DNA from: Pratylenchus scribneri
Taxonomy: Eukaryota; Nematoda; Chromadorea; Rhabditida; Pratylenchidae
Reading direction: 5' to 3'
Length of the DNA: 64,000 nt
NCBI GenBank assembly: GCA_030063045.1
Contig: JAQSEB010000114.1
Coordinates: 1,116,001-1,180,000, forward strand
A program made the position numbers and the translations under genes. The notes below the pieces were generated by a model. It ran no database searches. It saw nothing but the letters and a program-made list of their open reading frames with translations, and had not been told where the DNA came from. Positions 12,301-27,300 of this stretch are shown here, piece after piece. Every line of letters starts with the position of its first letter. The first letter of the stretch is position 1.

Positions 12301-15300
12301 TTTGTAGGCCCGGATTTGAACTGATAGGAATGGCACCTTCACAACTACTCGTGAGTCAATGTGATGTCAACGGAAATTGGCAACCCGCATTGCGCGAATG
12401 TCTTCCAAGTTTGGGCCCAAATTGAAAAATGGCTTTCAATTTCTTCCCTTTCTTCACTATAGAAAGTTGCCGTCTTCCATCTCGTTTGCATGCCATCTTT
12501 TTGCGCACAAAAGAGCACGATGCCATTGATGAAGGCGGTGATGGCATTTTCCAATCCAATGAAATGTTGCATCATGGTCAACGCGCAAAATTGCAATGTT
12601 TTCGGGGATTTCGCTTGGAGGGCAATGCCATGGCCGAATGTCATCGAGGCCAATTGCTTCGGGAATTGGGCCAATGCGAGCCAATAATTGATGTTAATGA
12701 ACAACATTTGGAGAAGACATTATTGGATAAAAATGGTTGGTTAAAATTTGTTGAAATATTATCAATCAATTATTAGCAATTTTGACTTGGATTCCCTCTA
12801 TTAAAAAATATTAGAAGACAATCATTAGTTTTTGATTAATAGTTCATCAAGGCAATAACCAATTATAGAAAGCAATATACCATTTGAAATCCCAAAGTAT
12901 CATCTACCATTTGGCCTTATTAAATTTTCTAAAATCCGACCTTTAAAAATGTTACATATATCTTTGAGTGTAATAAACCCGATGTGAAAAAACCGCTTAA
13001 TTTACAAATTGTTTTAAATTTTCAAAAAATTCGTAAAGCCACTCTTTAGAAGACATTTAAGGCTTTCAAATGGCATATTCCCTTCTCAAATTGGTTGCTT
13101 CCTTGTTGAGTTATGGCCAAAAGAATATCCTTAGGTTCCCAGTAATTGTACATTTTAAAAATATTGTTCCTATTAATAAGATTAATTGTATTTTTTGACT
13201 AAATTATATATTTAAAATGTCTATTTATTAAGCCTCGTCAATATCTTCTTCCGCCTCTTCCTCCCTATCACCGACTTCTTCTTCAATTTGTCCAGCCCCT
13301 TATCATGGCACTTCACTTGCCTCCATCCATTTGGGCAATGGTGAACAAATTGATGAATCGGAAAAGGAATTATTGCCAGTCTACCCGGATGGCACATTAA
13401 TTCGCTACTTTTGTCAGCCAAACAAAAAGATGGATGATGGCTTGGCCACAGCTGAAGGAGGCGAGGCTGCAGCCATTCGGGTATGGAAATTGAACCATTC
13501 TTTTGGCCATATCTCAATAAGGAAGTAACCAATTCAGGAAGGCGAAATGCCATTTGGAAGCTCTAAATGTCATCTAAAAATGGCTTTTCTAATTTTTTGA
13601 AAAATTTAAATTATCTTCTATTTTTGACCAATTTTTTATGTGGATGGTGGAAGAATTAGCATCATTTTTCCGCCTGATTTGAGGAATTGTAGAATTAATT
13701 CACGTCGTGTATTAATATTAATGGTACAATTACCAAAGGAAGGCTGTAAACACTAATTACAATTAGATATAAGTCTTCAGAAAAATAATTTATCTTTATC
13801 CACTTTGAAAGAAAAATTAGAATGCGATATGCGAAATAAATTATATAACAAAAATATTTTTACGGAATAAATTAATAATAGAATGTGAATTTAAAATGAG
13901 CCGAAAAAATTGAATTGAACAAAAATTGGATATTTATCCGTATCAAATATAAAATCATTGAATTCCATTATTTTCATAATTGTTTATCCTTAATGTTGAT
14001 GCTCATCATATTCTGCACTGGGCCACCCAATCCTTCGCTTTTCATCTCTTCTGGAAAATATTGTTTAAATAAAATGGAAATAATTTAAATAATAATAAAA
14101 CAATGAAATTTTCTCCAAAAATTTTCACTTCTACGGGCATAATTATTTTTAGGCCATAAAATTTGGCCAAATCTTAGCTAAACTACAAACAATTAAACAT
14201 TAATATGTTATAACAATTCATTATGGGCTGTTTAGTTCAATTTGGGATATTTTTAATCCATTTTTAATTTGTTTTACAATTTTTTTTACAATAAATTTCT
14301 CGCCTTTCTTTGTTATTTCACTCTGATGAGCCGTTCTCTTCGAATGATGATTATCTTTATGAAGACCCTTTTCGGCAATTTGCGCATTTTTTGCTTCATC
14401 ACGAAAGAGGGCTTCACTGTCAGGCTCTGTTCTTATCGAGTTCAAAAATTCCCTTCCAATTCTGTACTCTTCCTTTCCGGGTTCGACAATTTTTTGCGCC
14501 AATTTATTCAACCCTATGAATTCGAAAAAAAACATTGAATTATTAATTTTATTTAATTTATAAGTTTTTAAACAAAATTCAGATTTGATAGTAATTTTCC
14601 TTTTTGCTACACTCCCCGTCAAAAATTTTAAAAATCGCTGGAGTAATTTTGAATGCTGATCATGAATCTGAGCTTTAGGTTTTGAGCTATGCGAAAAACC
14701 GTGGCCAAAATTTCGAGAAAATATTATAAATATTTTTACATGTCTTGAAAGTGGTCATTTTGGCCATTTCTTCTTTCACTTCCGATTCTGCTTTCGGTTC
14801 CCTTTCAATAAGTTCATAAAATTTGATGGCTTTGTCCACAATTTTAATTGTCTCTTCCACTTTTTCATCAAAATTAATTTCCGAATAATCACCACTATCA
14901 TTTTCTTTCTTAAATTTATCCAAATGCTCAACATCAGTAACAAATATAAAAATTGCCACAATTTTGGGCACCAAATCATTTTCATAAGCACTTTGATTGA
15001 AGTACACTGTCTTGAATCGGTTGAAGGCAATTTCCGCGATTAATGCATACTTAAATCTGTGTAAGATGGGAAAATTTTATACGGGAAAAGGAGCTGGGCG
15101 AAATTTAGGGAGCGGGGATCTATATATGACGAAAAATTGCAATATATATATATATATATATTACAGCTAATTTATTAATTCCAGGAATTAACTAGGCGCT
15201 GGACTAGCTAAAAGTTCGGGAATCTCGACTTCTAAACATCGTGCAGACCAAAATAATAGGCTCAATCGATTCGGCATAGTCGATTTATTATATATGAAAT

Positions 15301-18300
15301 TTCAATTTCAGACCGTTTTAGGGTTATGGTTAGAGGTAGGGTGCCGGTGGTGGGATAAGAATTTAGCGAAAAGAGTCACTAAACTAAATCAGGGATGCCA
15401 TAATACCAGGAAAACCGGGGATTTCCCCGGTTTTTGTTTTTGCCAGGTTTTTAGCAGGTTTTATATAATTTGCCAAGATTTAGCCAGATTTTTATATTTT
15501 ACTTTAAAATGGTTAAAATTTTTCGCTGCGCGGCCATTTTAAGACCAAATTTTTCGCTCGTGACCATTTTTGACTAAAAATTTTTTCCTAGCAGGAAAAT
15601 TTTAATTTATTTTATGCTTATTTCTCAAGCGGAATTGACTAAAATAAGTCAAATTATAAGTTAAAAATGAAAATAAACATTTTTATAAGCATTTATTTTG
15701 TTTTTTACACCTTTTTAAGCATGCCCGGTTTTTTCCAGGTTTTTGAAAAATTTTTCCAGGTTTTTGCCAGGTTTTTGAATGGGTTTGCCAGGTTTTTGAG
15801 TTTTGGAGATGGCATCCCTGAACTAAATACTAAACACGCTCACACCATAAATCGACCATTCCGAGTCGAATGGTCCTAAACTCGAATCTGTAGGATGTCT
15901 AGAAGCGAGATTCCTGAAATTAGCTAGCCCTGCTGAGCCTGGCTAATTCCCAGAAATATCTGTTACATGTAAATATTTATATGCAAATTTCCTATAATAA
16001 AAATATGCAATTTTACAATTTTTACCAAAAATAATATTTGTCAAAATATGCAAAATAAGTCCATCTTATTAGACTTACAATTCGATCATTTTTTGCTTCC
16101 TATCCTCCGTTAACATTTTTTCGAACAATTTGACCATTTTGTCAATGACCACGATATCCGCAGAATCCTCTTTTGCTTTTCTATCAAGCATAGCCTTGCT
16201 TTTTAATATCAGACGAATTTTCTGTGCAATTTCTTCCACTGCTGCTGCTGGTTGATTTTGGCCTTTGGCATTCTCAATTAAAGTAGCAGAGGATGGTCTC
16301 GCATGAATATGGGCTAAAAATAGAAATTTATTGTGCTACTCTATTAAGGAGAGAAAAAAAAAGTGACTTTTTCTTAAGTAAAAAAAAAATTTGAAATAGC
16401 GAAAGATGGTGACAAAAAATATTTTAAATGATTTTCGAGTTTTTTCAATTTTTTTTAAATTTCCGAAATTGCAAATCAAAATTTCGAAAGATTTAGAAAT
16501 TTCCGATGCAAATTGAAATTTCAGTGCCAAAAAATGGCCGAAATTACGGAGTGAAATGAAAGTAATCGAGAATTGATCACATCCTTGTTACAGCCTACAC
16601 AATTGAGCTCTCGGTCGAAAATTTCAGTCTCAATCAACTCTCGGTTTTTTCGAAAAACCGTTAGAGACTTAGGCCTGGAGTCTTGGTCCAGTCTCGAAAG
16701 TCTCGACTCGTCCAATCTCTGCCTGGTATCCACCCAAAAAACCCGAAACATAGGTTTTGTATCGGATTGCGTCTTTTCCAGTTGCTAAATTTTTACCTCC
16801 TGATTTCATGGCATTGCATTCATTGGGCAATAAAACAGTGGAAATAAGCACGAAAAGCAACAGAGATGACAAAAGAAAGGGCTTTATCTTTATTGAGAGC
16901 ATTTTGTAGTAATTTGAATGAAGATTCGCGGATTTTTTTCAAGATTGTGAATTTATATTTTTTTGAGTCTACCGATGGGATTGAGAGAATTGTCACTTTG
17001 AGGCGATGCGGATTTTTTTGCATATGGCCATTCCAATGCTAATGGGGCTGGGATTTTATTGGGCCTTGGAAAATCGCGCGGCCTTTACCCGCGAACGCCT
17101 CTGGGCACATATTTTGTTGTTTGTGCCGTCATTTCTGCGCGTTTTGACCACAGCAGTAGAACTAGTTCACAGGGTGTTGAGGAGTGGGAGAGGCATTGAA
17201 GGGATCGGCGAGAAGGGAGGGAATTTATTAAGGGGATGGGCAAAGAGAAACAATAATTGGCCAATAATATGGAGGAGGGAAATGGCTCCAACCCTTTTGG
17301 CTTTTGCAGACTGCAGAGAGAGGACCGGGGACGGAGGCCGTAGATTGATCTATGACAAATTTTGGGGTTGTTTTTCTGCCATTTTGGTGTTTGGCCATTG
17401 TCGAGTGGAATGGCCAAAGAGGTAGAACGAGCGAGGCTCTCGCCGAGGCTTTCCGAGTATCTCGGCCTGAGACCGAGACTCCCGAAGTTCTCGGCCAGAA
17501 TTTGATCGGCCTTTTTTGCTGAAGATCGAGATTGGTCCGCCCGCTCAGTTTGTGTGAATGTAGCTTGAAATACTATTTTCATTGTAAATTGTAATCATAA
17601 TTATAATGGCTACAATTTTTGTTCAATGAAACTCAGATTCGGCTTCAATAGTAATTCTAGATTAAGTTTTTAAAATATGCGACTTTTCCTCTAAAAATTG
17701 GGGGTTTTTACCATGAAATTTTAATAATGGCTACTTTTTAGCGGACATTTTGGGCTTTCAAATGGTATATTAACCTTTTTAGATTGACTGGTACTTATTG
17801 GCTTTGTATCCTTTTTTAGGCCAACTCTTGAAAAGTGAAAAGACCTCCTGTCCCCTATGGATTATCAAGACTAGAGTCAGAGTAATTAAGAATCATTCAG
17901 GGATAGGCTATCATCTTAGGTAACCCCTAATGACCCCCTAGCCCTAATATTGATGACTCAAACGGGGCCCTTCACTTTCCCTTCTTAATTAAAAAGTGGG
18001 TACAAAACAGAAAAGTACCGATTGACTAATTGCCTACTGTCTTGTTGAACTATATGCCAAAAACAGATGTTCAAGTACCAAGTAATAAATTTGCGGTAAA
18101 CATACTACATATACACAGTCCATTCTACTTTTATTTTTGTATTTCTTCCAATTTAAAATTATAAGAATCCATAAAAATATAATTATCTTATTAATTTCCC
18201 TTCTAAAGTGCGTTCGCGGCCAATGGACTGCCCTATTGTTGCCATGCATCCAACCATCCACAACAACCACATCGGATCAACAAGGCCAACAAAAGCCCAT

Positions 18301-21300
18301 AGGCATGGGCGAAGATGATGGCTTTGGCCAAATGTTTGGCCTATCAAAGAAGAAAAAGGACCCGATGGGTGCCTGCATTTCACCTAAAATTCCCATAGAA
18401 AAATCTTTGCACTTTTTGGATGGAGGAATTGAAGGGAAAAGACGTGGAACAAATCAGCAACAAATTTTTGGGAATGGTGAAGGCCAATCACTTGTGCGAT
18501 TTCCGGCTGGAACAAATTTACTAGTCAGCTGGGAAATAATTTGGGAAATATTTTTTTATTTGCCGAAAAAACATTGAAATTGTCAAAAAATTGTAACCCA
18601 TAAACCTTATACCTAATCGATAAACCTCGTCAAGACGCATTATTTGATTATATTTTGTTTTGGTTTTAACCAATTTTAATTTAGTTTTTAACCATTAAAC
18701 CAAAATTGGTTTAAACCGTTTAATACCCTTTAATTGCTGACCAAAACCATGACAAATTATATACGATTCAATGCATTTTGACCAGTTCTATCCAATTTTG
18801 GGTATATTGGTTTGTGAATGTAGGACAAAAATCCATCCTTAAACCGTTATAATTATTTTGGCATTTTCAATATTTTATCTCAGCAAATTAAATTAAATAA
18901 TTTCTTATAAATATGGAATTCATCCAGGTGAAATGTGCAAGCCCAACAAACCAACTTCGGGTGGACCGTTTTGAGCAATGGCGATGCCGGCAATCTCAAT
19001 GGCATGTTCGAAATCGGATTGAATGTCCGAAAGGTAAAATACTAATAATTAATTGAAAGAAAATTTTCTGATTAATTTTTATATTTAATAGACCAAAATA
19101 CATCTCCCAACTAGGTAGGAAATTGATGATTACCGCCATGGTTTTTGGGCACATAGCTCAGTGAGGTAATAACCAATTTCAGAAGGCAATATTGCATTTT
19201 AAAGCACAAAGTGTCATCTAAAATTTGGCCATTTTGAATTAATTAAATCGAACTTTTTAAAAAGTTACATGCCTTTGAATGTAATAAACCCGAATTTTTT
19301 GAGGAAAAGCCGCTTATTTTACAAATTGTTTTAAATTATCAATAAATTAGAAAAGCCACTTTTTAGAGGAAATTTATGGCTTTCAAATGGCATATCGCCT
19401 TCCCAAATTGGTTGTTTCCTTATTGAGATATGGCCAAAAGAATATCTAGGTTGCTAAAATTCCTTTGAATCGAGAGGATTTTATTTATTTTTCCCCTAAT
19501 TTTCCAGTGAACATCTCCACCCAATGTGAATTTAAATTCCCATCAGCATCATCCGGTGCATCCCGCCTCTCTGTTTTCCATGAACAAGGTCGCCAATTTG
19601 TTCTGTTCAATCAACGTTTTGCTAATGGCTCACGCCTTCTCTTTTCTTGTGCCAATCATTCCATGGATTTGTTGCGGGGCTCGACTGAGGTGTGGAAAAT
19701 ATTTAAGGCATTATATTCTCCTCATTAAATAACACCAAAATAAATTATAATGGTTTAAAGAGGGTCCTAAACCCTCAAACCATATACCTAAAATTGGATA
19801 GAACTAGTCAAGACGCATTGAATGGTATATAATTTGTCATGGTTTGATCAACAATTAATGGTTTTAAACGGTTTAAACCAATTTTGGTTTGGTCAACAAT
19901 TAAAGGGTATTAAACGGTTTAAACCAATTTTGGTTTGGTCAACAATTAAAGGGTATTAAACGGTTTAAACCAATTTTGGTTTGGTCAACAATCAAAGGGT
20001 ATTAAACGGTTTAAAAACCAATTTTGGTTTGGTCAACAATTAAAGGGTATTAAACGGTTTAAACCAATTTTGGTTTGGTCAACAATTAATGGTTTTAAAC
20101 GGTTTAAACCAATTTTGGTTTGGTCAACAATTAAAGGGTATTAAACGGTTTAAACCAATTTTGGTTTGGTCAATAATTAAAGGGTATTAAACGGTTTAAA
20201 CCAATTTTGGTTTGGTCAACAATCAAAGGGTATTAAACGGTTTAAAAACCAATTTTGGTTTGGTCAACAATTAAAGGGTATTAAACGGTTTAAACCAATT
20301 TTGGTTTGGTCAACAATTAAAGGGTATTAAACGGTTTAAACCAATTTTGGTTTGGTCAACAATTAAAGGGTATTAAACGGTTTAAACCAATTTTGGTTTG
20401 GTCAATAATTAAAGGGTATTAAACGGTTTAAACCAATTTTGGTTTGGTCAATAATTAAAGGGTATTAAACGGTTTAAAAACCAATTTTTATTTAATGATT
20501 CAAAACTAAGTTTGAATTGGTTAAATCATAGCCAAAACATAATTAAATGATGCGTTTTGACGAGAATTGGGTATAAGTTTTATAAGTTTAAGCAAAAAAA
20601 ATATGTTCGAATTTACAGTCAATTTGCCGAGAAGGCGAATGGCAACCGCCGGCTCCACATTGCCAAACACTGGATCCCACCCATCCGGATCAACCACCGC
20701 CCATCCATTTTCATGTGGATCAAGGCCAATGGAGCATTTCACCGGCCGGTGTCCTCCTCTTGAATCGGTTGAATTTATTAATTTGGCATCAATTGAATGC
20801 CAAAAATGTTTTTTCCAGTTCCGCCACTGTTCGCCTCTTTTGCCTTCAGCCCAGGGACAGAGGCCAACCTCATTGGGAAAGCACCTCCACGTATCGGACA
20901 TATCCACAGGCGAGTTAGCCAAAACAATAAAAATGATTTTCATTTATGTTAGAGGGAAAGTTTATAATATTAATATGTAGGTATTCCGAAAACTTATAAA
21001 TTTGTTCTAAAACTAGGAACAATCCTTTGGGCCCTATGAATAAGATAATTGAATACCCTTGTCTATTGTTTTGGCCATATCTCAACAAGGAAGCAACCAA
21101 TTTTGGAAGGCGATATGCAAATTGAAAGCACTAAATGTCCTCTAAAAAGTGGCTTTTCTTATTTTTTCAAAATTTAAAATAATTTTGTAAAATAAGCGGC
21201 TTTTCCTCCGAATTCGGGTTTCTAATATTCAAAGACATGTAACTATTTAAAAGATGGATTTGTTAAATTAAAAAAGGCCAAATTGTAGAGGACACTTTTG

Positions 21301-24300
21301 GCTTTCAAATGGTTTCACGCCTTCCTAGATTGGTTGCATCCTTGTTGAGATATAACTAAACGAAACTGGTCCATCGCAATCGGCTACATTTAATTAATCC
21401 CTACTGACTTTGACTTAAATTTTAGTCAGATTAAATTGGATGAAATTATGGCCTAATTCCCAATAATTTTAATTTTCTCTGAAGCCTTTTTCACATATCA
21501 TTCGAAAATTTTACCGTAATTTTTCCCCTATTTCCCCCATTCAAGGAATGGGCCTCTGGCAATGTTCATCCCAAATTCCCTGGCATTGATGCTTTTCAAG
21601 TAATAATCGTACAATTTTCTCATTTTTGATTCATTTTAATTCCAAAAAAGTTGACCGTGTCAATGGCACAGCCCGAGGATGGTGGCCTTTTCCATTGTGT
21701 TTTGCCCGATCATCGAAGGAACAGTTTGCACATTCGGATACGGGGTAAAAAATTAGGGTCTTTTGGGGTTTTTATTTCATACAATTGTCAAGGGAAAAAA
21801 GAAATTAAGTCATCTTAGGGAATTTATTTTTCGATAGAGAAAATTATATTTTCGCCATTTCAATAACTTTGCCATTCTTTTGATTATAGCTAAACGAGGG
21901 CAAAAACCAATTTTGGAAGGCGATATGTCATTGGAAAGCCCTAAATGTCCTCTACAATTTAGCATATTTAATTTTATTAAATCCCACCTTTTAAAAAAGT
22001 TAAATGTCTTTGAATTTAATAAACCCGAATTTCTTAGAGGAAAAGCCATTTATTTTACAAATTGTTTTAAATTTTCAAAAAATTAGAAAAGCCACTTTTT
22101 AGAGGACATTTAGGGCTTTCAAATGGCATATAGCCTTCCAAAATTGGTTGCTTCCTTGTTGAGCTATGGCCAAAAGAATGGCTCTAGGTATTTAATTTTC
22201 GAAGAAATTCGAATCACTGACACTGAACACTGATCGATTTCTTTGCAATTATATTTCGACAAACCCAAAAAAATTGGCCATAATATTCAAACTGGCCTTC
22301 CTAATTCATTGCTTTCCAAGTTAAATTTTATTTTTTTATACATTTTCATATGAGCATTGTGAGCCAATTTTGAACAGTTCGCCCACTCTTCGCATCCATT
22401 ATTCCACTTCGCATCTGTTTTTGGGCACAGTGGCCCAATTCTCATGTGCCCATGGCCATCGAATTCTGAACCAACGTTCATTGGTTCAACCCATAAAATA
22501 TTTAGTAAAATTTAATTCAATTTTATGCAGATTTGCTTGGAAGGCGGCCGCTGGTCTCAATTCACACCAATTTGCACATGTTCGTCTTCATTTCGTACTG
22601 CGACACTTGCGGACAAAACGGTCTGGAGCCGAAGATGGTAATGCTGGAGTGGCATTGTTTATAGGATATTATTAGGCATAAAATTAGCTATAAAATGACA
22701 TCAAAAGCATTGGCCAATGTTGAATATTCACCGAGTTATGGCCAAAAAACTGTTGATTTAATTAAAATTACGATTTTGACGGTTTTTTGACCATAACACG
22801 GTGAATACTAAAAATTTGTTAAACCTTTTGATGTCATTTTGTAGCTAATTTTATGCCTAATAATATCCTATAAAAAATACCACTCCAGCTTTACCACCTT
22901 CGGCACCAGACCATTTTGTCCGCAAGTGTCGGTTCCACAAGTGTTGGCCAACCCTTCATTTTTAGGGCAAAATAGAGCTAAAAATATACTAGGAAATATT
23001 CAATTTACCGTATATACACTTTTAATTCCCCATTCTCTAATAATACCCCACCCTCGACATTGAGGACCCATAAGCTCCGGGCTTGGTGAAAAATTTTTAT
23101 TGCATTTTTTAATTCCCTAAAGCTCTACAAATTCCGCTATAATTTGTTCAAAAATATTAACAAATTAAGGAGTTAGACAGACGCCAAATTATCCTAATTT
23201 TTGAAGGGTTGAAAAAATAATTTCCCATGGGGAATTAAAAGAATATGTACGAAAACTAAAAACATTTAATTTGTCTAAATTTTCTTGTCGAAAAATAAAA
23301 TCTTTTTTTGGTGGTCATAATATAAATTGCTTATGCCCCATAATAAAATGTCGATGCTCCAGGATTATAGGGTCACATATTATTGTCAATGCCTAAAGGT
23401 CTTTCTATTTGTCTTACTGTACCCTCAATTTTTGCCCAAATCACCCCTCATTCTATCAATAAAATATTGCCCCAATCTGCCTTTTTAAATCTGCCTTTTC
23501 CTCTTCTAATGCTTTTTACCACCATTCATATTTATTATCAAATTATCCCATACAATTAATAAAGAATAATCTAAAAGTTGAGCTGTCTTTATCCCTATAC
23601 CGTTCATTAGTTCAATGGGGGCGGGGGGGGGGCTTACAATTAGGCCTAGGCGAAGGCCCGAGGAGAGAGCCTAGGTCCAGCTCTCACCCAATACGATTTT
23701 AGCCTTACTTATTAGATTAAGCCAGATTAAAACTAATACATGTAGAATAAATCTAGGTTTTAGGTTAAATAGGAATCTTAAAAATAATTATTTTTCGACA
23801 AGAAAAATTTCTGGTAAATTCAGTAATTTCGGTTAAATTTATACATTTTCTTTATACAATCCATGGAATATATAATCATCTCCTCTCCATATTAGACATT
23901 CAATGCCCTCCATTGGCCCTTGTCCAACCGGAACAGCAATGCCAGCTGAACGGTGGCCATCGACCCGGTGCCACAGCCCGATGCAGGTGTTCGGCCAGGC
24001 ATGAGCTGGTGCCGGTGGAAGGAGGCAATAATGAAGAAAGAGGAGGAAGTGTTCTGCTGAAATGTGGCCCCGATGGTCGATGGGATGGCCCGGTGCCCAA
24101 ATGCAAAGGCAAGAAATTGGCCGGTTAAAGTACCCAGGGCTATTCTTTTGGCCATAGCTCATCAAAACCAATTTGAGAAGGCGATATGCTTTTTAAAGCT
24201 CAAAATGTCCTCTAAAAAGTGGCTTCTCTTATTTATTGATAATTTAAAACAATTTGTAAAATAAATGGCTTTTCCTTTGAAAATTCGAATTTGTTACACT

Positions 24301-27300
24301 CAGAGACATGTAACTTTTTTAAATTTGAATTTTAAAAAATATAAAAAAGCCTATTTATAGAGGACACTTTGGGCTTTCCAAAGATATATCGCCTTCCCAA
24401 ATTTGTCATTTCCTTGATGAGCTATGAGCCAAAAACTAATGACCAAAATATCGAAATACTAGTGTTGAAATATTCGTGCCATTTTCCTATTTTTTTAATC
24501 AAATTTATCAACCCTAGCTTTAAGAAACCCTTTTTCTTATCAGAAAAACCCAAAATTTACTCTCATTTTTTGTAGCGATAAAATGCCCTGCGCCACCGCA
24601 ACCATTTCCACCGCCAATTTCCTTGTTGGCCCATGTTCCGCCACTCACACAAAGCCAACTGCAGGCCAATATGCAGCAACAGGAATTCCCTGTTGGCCAT
24701 TTGTTGCTATTACAATGCCCAAGTCCAAATTATATGCTCACTGGTGGGTTTTTTACCGAAACTCAAGATATATTTTTTCTAATTTCTACGTCCCAACCAA
24801 TATCCTTTTTCCTCTCTCCCCATATAATTTTTGATGTACCCCAATTTGTCGATCAAGGACTAAACCAATTTTGATGATTTTGTTATCCAATTAAAGAGCA
24901 GACTTATGGCTATCTAATGATATTAAATTTATTTAAATTGGATTAGATTTGATTAAGTTATGCCCAAAAACAATTGAAAATTTCATTAATCCATATTATT
25001 ATAAGCCATTTTAAATAGTCTTTTTTACGTATAACTCCATTAATTTTGAAGTTTGAACCAATTTAAATAAAAATAATATCTTTTGATAGCCAAAAATCTG
25101 CTCTTTAATTTGGTACCAAAATCATTAAAATTGATTCCATCCTTGATGAGTTATATTAAAAGGCGTCAAATTTGGTCTGAGAAGAGGTGGCTAGGCATTT
25201 TTGTGCATAAATTTACAATTTCTAAGCCAATCTCTATAAAATTAATTTAATTTGTTAGCCAAGAGTCTGTTCTTTAATTTTGTACCAAAATTTTCAAAAT
25301 TGATGTAGTCATTGATGAATTATAAAATAATGAATGGAGACAAGTTGAGTCGATTTAAATGGGCTGCTCCTTCTAATTTTCCCCATTTTCCCTTAAAAAT
25401 CCATTCCAATCCCAATTCATTCGCTTACGACCATACCGCGTTGAATGCACGCCATCCCGTCCGATCTGGCAAGTTAAGCAACGCTGGGCCCTCTTAGTAC
25501 TTGGAACGGAGACGTCCTGGGAATCGGGGGTGTCGTAAGCTTTTTTCACCTAATTTGAAAACCGAAAATCGATTCGGCATTTTTTTATAATTTTTCCTCC
25601 AATATTGTTCATAAAATTCCTTCAAAGGTTCCGATTTTCTGTTGTGCCAACCGAATGGGCAATGGAGTCCAATGTTGACCAAATGTGAACCGGTTTGCCG
25701 TTTCCCTGGCCGAATTGCCCATGGCAAAACCACACAATTACCCAAGGAACATTATTTGGTATGATTTGTTGGACATTTTTACCATTTGGGGTAGGGTTGG
25801 ATCGGTTCGGTTAACCGAACCGAAACCGAAACCGAGGATTTTAGGCCCAAAAACCGAAACCGAGACTCAAAAACCGGCCAAAACCGAAACCGAAGGTCAA
25901 AACCGATCGGTTTTTCGGTTTTTAGATTTTGTCCGGAGGGCCAATTTTTAGTTAAAACTATGCCTTGAGGAGCCATTTTTTACTAAAAATTTTTTCTAGT
26001 GGGGCATTTTTGGCTTAAAATTTTATCTTTAGAAAACATTTTTGGTAAAAATTTTTCCCTATCGGGCAATTTTTGACTAAAATTTCCCGCTTTCAGTCAA
26101 TTTTTGGCTGAAATTTCCCCTAACGGGGCATATTATAGTTTAAATTTTCTCTTTATTGGATCATTTTGGCTTTGTGCAAGGCAATATTTGACTAATTTTC
26201 TCCCTACGGGGCTATTTTTACTAAAATTTTTCTATTATTAAGTGCGTATTTTTAGTTTAAATTCTTTCATATCAGACCTTTTTTGTCCTAATTTTTCCCT
26301 GCGGGGCAATTTTGAATAATTTTTTTTCTTTGAGGCCATTTTCATTTAAACGGACACAAAAAAAACATAAAAATTGATGAATAAAATATTGAAAACGATA
26401 TTTTATTTTGTTTGATTTTTTTTCGATATTTTATGAAAAAAAATTTTTTGAAATTTTTATGACCATTTTTTGAAAACCGCCAAAACCGAGAAACCGAAAC
26501 CGAAACCGAGGATTTTTCTAAAACCGAAACCGAAGACACCGGTTTAAAACCGACTCTGTCCAACCCTAATTTGGGGCAAAAACACAATTACAATTTGGGG
26601 CAAAACACAATTACAATTTGGGGCAAAAACACATTTACAATTTGGGGCAAAAACACATTTACAATTTGGTGCAAAAACACAATTACAATTTGGGGCAAAA
26701 ACACATTTACAATTTGGTGCAAAAACACAATTACAATTTGGGGCAAAAACACATTTAAAATTTGGGGTAAAAACACAATTACAATTTGGGGCAAAAACAT
26801 ATTTACAATTTGGTGCAAAAACACATTTACAATTTGGGGCAAAACACATTTAAAATTTGGTGCAAAAACACAATTACAATTTGGGGCAAAAACACATTTA
26901 CAATTTGGTGCAAAAACACAATTACAATTTGGGGCAAAACACAATTACAACGGGGCAAAACACAATTACAATTTGGGGCAAAAACACATTTACAATTTGG
27001 TGCAAAAACACGATTACAATTTGGTGCAAAACACAATTAAATTTTTTGCAAAACACAATTACAATTTGGGGTAAAAACACAATTACAATTTGGGGCAAAA
27101 ACATATTTACAATTTGGTGCAAAAACACATTTACAATTTGGGGCAAAACACATTTAAAATTTGGTGCAAAAACACAATTACAATTTGGGGCAAAAACACA
27201 TTTACAATTTGGTGCAAAAACACAATTACAATTTGGGGCAAAACACAATTACAATTTGGGGCAAAACACAATTACAATTTGGGGCAAAAACACATTTACA

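Noticed and set aside
17006..17582. Overlapping open frames of 139 (plus) and 165 (minus) residues
   Set aside because: They overlap on opposite strands, show no domain, signal or splice context, and lie in a GC-richer block with internal repeats.
21546..21600. CCP-like frame of exon 15 in the LEV-9-like gene ([14 protein letters not shown])
   Set aside because: It runs into a stop before any usable donor. The alternative frame is open, ends at a GTAATA donor and agrees in phase with exon 16.
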